Shown here: piece by piece, positions 4,202-5,080 of the stretch
Layout: the number at the start of each line of letters is the position of its first letter
Numbering within the stretch: the first letter of the stretch is position 1
Source: Patescibacteria group bacterium
Lineage (GTDB): Bacteria; Patescibacteria; UBA1384; JAMDBS01
Direction: 5' to 3'
Assembly (NCBI GenBank): GCA_023487325.1
Contig: JAMDBS010000027.1
Span: 1-5,080 of the forward strand
Length of the DNA: 5,080 nucleotides
Translations under genes and position numbers: made by a program
Notes under the pieces: generated by a model
Database searches by the model: none
What the model was told of the DNA's origin: nothing
The model's input: the letters and a program-made list of their open reading frames with translations, nothing else

Positions 4202-5047
4202 TTATGCAAGCAGTGTCTCGACTATGCCTGCATATCCTGTGGTTTTGCCATCAGCATTTTTTTGTTTAACCAAAACTTCCACGATTCCTCTAGCAAAAGC
4301 CTCTTTGGTGTTCGGCCTCAGCGCCTTGAGAATTTCCCGCAATTCCTTTCTGGTTGCTTTTTGCTCAGCCGCATTTTGGCAGGAATTTAATCGAATAGTT
4401 AGCTTGTCAGCCGCAAATTTAAGGAAATCTCTGATTTCATTTATCAAAGTATTGTGAGTGTATAATTCATGGTTATTCATCTCGAGATTATTAGGAATTT
4501 CTAATGCTATGCGTAACATCTCAACGCTCACGGGCATATTTTTTATGGTTTGCAGGATTGTTTTAATGGCTTCTATGCTCAAACCAATATTGTAAGATTC
4601 TTTCGATACAACATTTTCAATAAAATCCTTAAAGAAAGCCAAAGCGTATTTTTGCCAAGGATCAAGGTAAAACTCGTGGAAGACGTAATCACAAAACATT
4701 CTATTTCTCGGGAAAATACAATCCCCTAATGTCCAATAATGAATATTGTCAAGAAATACATTGATAGCAGGAATTATATTTGCTGATTGCGAAGGATCGT
4801 GCTGGCAATATTTAGTAATCCAGTCAAAAATTGGCTCAGGCCCATTTAGAGATTCTGAATCAGGCTCGCTAGTAGTGAATATACAAAATGAATGAAGGTA
4901 GAACAGACTGGTTTTTTTATCGATTTTTTCACAATCTAAAACAATTTTTGCAAATAGGGGAAGTAGTTCAATTGCCGATAATCTCTTAGATAATTTTGGC
5001 AAAGCCGCTCGCATTTCTTCTAAATTCATTACTTTTTCCGTTTTCAT
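4202..5047 (-). CDS. Unrecognised 281-residue soluble protein
   Basis: I do not recognise this protein. It begins at ATG (5045-5047) and ends with TAA (4202-4204). It has no signal peptide and no transmembrane helix, and appears mostly alpha-helical. Recognisable stretches are an aromatic middle (NIHYWTLGDCIFPRN, 101-115; YVFHEFYLDPWQKYALAFF, 121-139), hydrophobic amphipathic helices (about 155-185 and 198-220) and a basic helix (about 229-244) before a Gly-containing end (GKTTGYAGIVETLLA, 267-281). Six cysteines (39, 55, 81, 110, 119, 223) are scattered without a zinc-finger spacing. No nuclease, kinase, ATPase or DNA-binding motif is visible. It is convergent to the ribosomal cluster, shares its terminator, and so is not part of that operon. 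The length, strong ribosome-binding site and terminator support a real gene. Confidence 0.8.
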   Translation of the reverse strand: MKTEKVMNLEEMRAALPKLSKRLSAIELLPLFAKIVLDCEKIDKKTSLFYLHSFCIFTTSEPDSESLNGPEPIFDWITKYCQHDPSQSANIIPAINVFLDNIHYWTLGDCIFPRNRMFCDYVFHEFYLDPWQKYALAFFKDFIENVVSKESYNIGLSIEAIKTILQTIKNMPVSVEMLRIALEIPNNLEMNNHELYTHNTLINEIRDFLKFAADKLTIRLNSCQNAAEQKATRKELREILKALRPNTKEAFARGIVEVLVKQKNADGKTTGYAGIVETLLA

Positions 5048-5051
5048 ATCT

Positions 5052-5058
5052 TCACCTC
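5052..5058 (-). promoter_or_regulatory. Shine-Dalgarno that fixes the start of the minus-strand gene
   Basis: Read on the minus strand, GAGGTGA lies just upstream of the ATG at 5045-5047, with seven bases after the GAGG core. This favours that ATG over the in-frame ATG six codons later (5027-5029), which has no comparable site. The remaining upstream bases (5059-5080) hold a small palindrome GGTC/GACC (5065-5068/5073-5076) and no clear promoter. Confidence 0.7.
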
Positions 5059-5080
5059 ATTTTAGGTCCATAGACCATAA

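Noticed and set aside
4196..4457. Plus-strand open frames of 64 and 77 codons downstream of the terminator
   Set aside because: They are antisense to the 281-residue minus-strand gene, lack ribosome-binding sites, and the coding direction is set by the strong site at 5052-5058.

Overview
This 5.1 kb bacterial chromosomal window is AT-rich and tightly packed. I see no transposase, integrase, phage gene, CRISPR array, tRNA or rRNA. Several features suggest a Patescibacteria (CPR, Parcubacteria-like) genome: short divergent housekeeping proteins, heptamer tandem repeats in intergenic gaps, a bactofilin and a membrane-anchored Ig-like surface protein. This assignment is inference and was not tested against a database. 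The genetic code looks standard: TAA, TAG and TGA all end genes, and no gene carries an internal TGA.

Layout. (1) 2-328: the last 108 codons of a PMT-type glycosyltransferase (membrane protein O-mannosyltransferase family). (2) 329-451: an AT-rich gap with a TATAAT box and ATTTCAA heptamer repeats. An 18-bp perfect inverted repeat links it back into the preceding gene. (3) 452-1423: an exported, Ser/Thr-rich, Ig-like surface protein with one C-terminal transmembrane anchor. (4) 1424-1772: a 349-base non-coding gap. It holds a more GC-rich stretch with short inverted repeats, then a promoter candidate, then a hairpin directly abutting the next gene's ribosome-binding site. (5) 1773-3002: a bactofilin and, 6 bases on, a diacylglycerol-kinase-fold protein with degenerate catalytic motifs. 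(6) 3034-4129: the classical infC-rpmI-rplT cluster (IF-3, L35, L20), ending in a strong intrinsic terminator at 4144-4173. (7) 4202-5047, minus strand: an unrecognised 281-residue soluble protein that converges on the same terminator.

How the genes may work together. The first two genes suggest envelope biology: a protein glycosyltransferase beside a plausible Ser/Thr-rich substrate. The bactofilin and the DAGK-like protein look co-transcribed and continue into the translation cluster, although a good promoter candidate inside the DAGK-like gene could drive infC-rpmI-rplT separately.

The most striking points are these. infC appears to start at an AUU codon behind a perfect Shine-Dalgarno sequence. 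It is also interrupted by an in-frame TAG at 3343-3345, with a perfectly conserved frame continuing beyond it. The 18-bp inverted repeat at 202-219/345-362 would place a sequence complementary to the glycosyltransferase mRNA near the predicted 5' end of the surface-protein transcript. I did not find a complete, clearly new multi-gene system; the novelty is in these individual signals.
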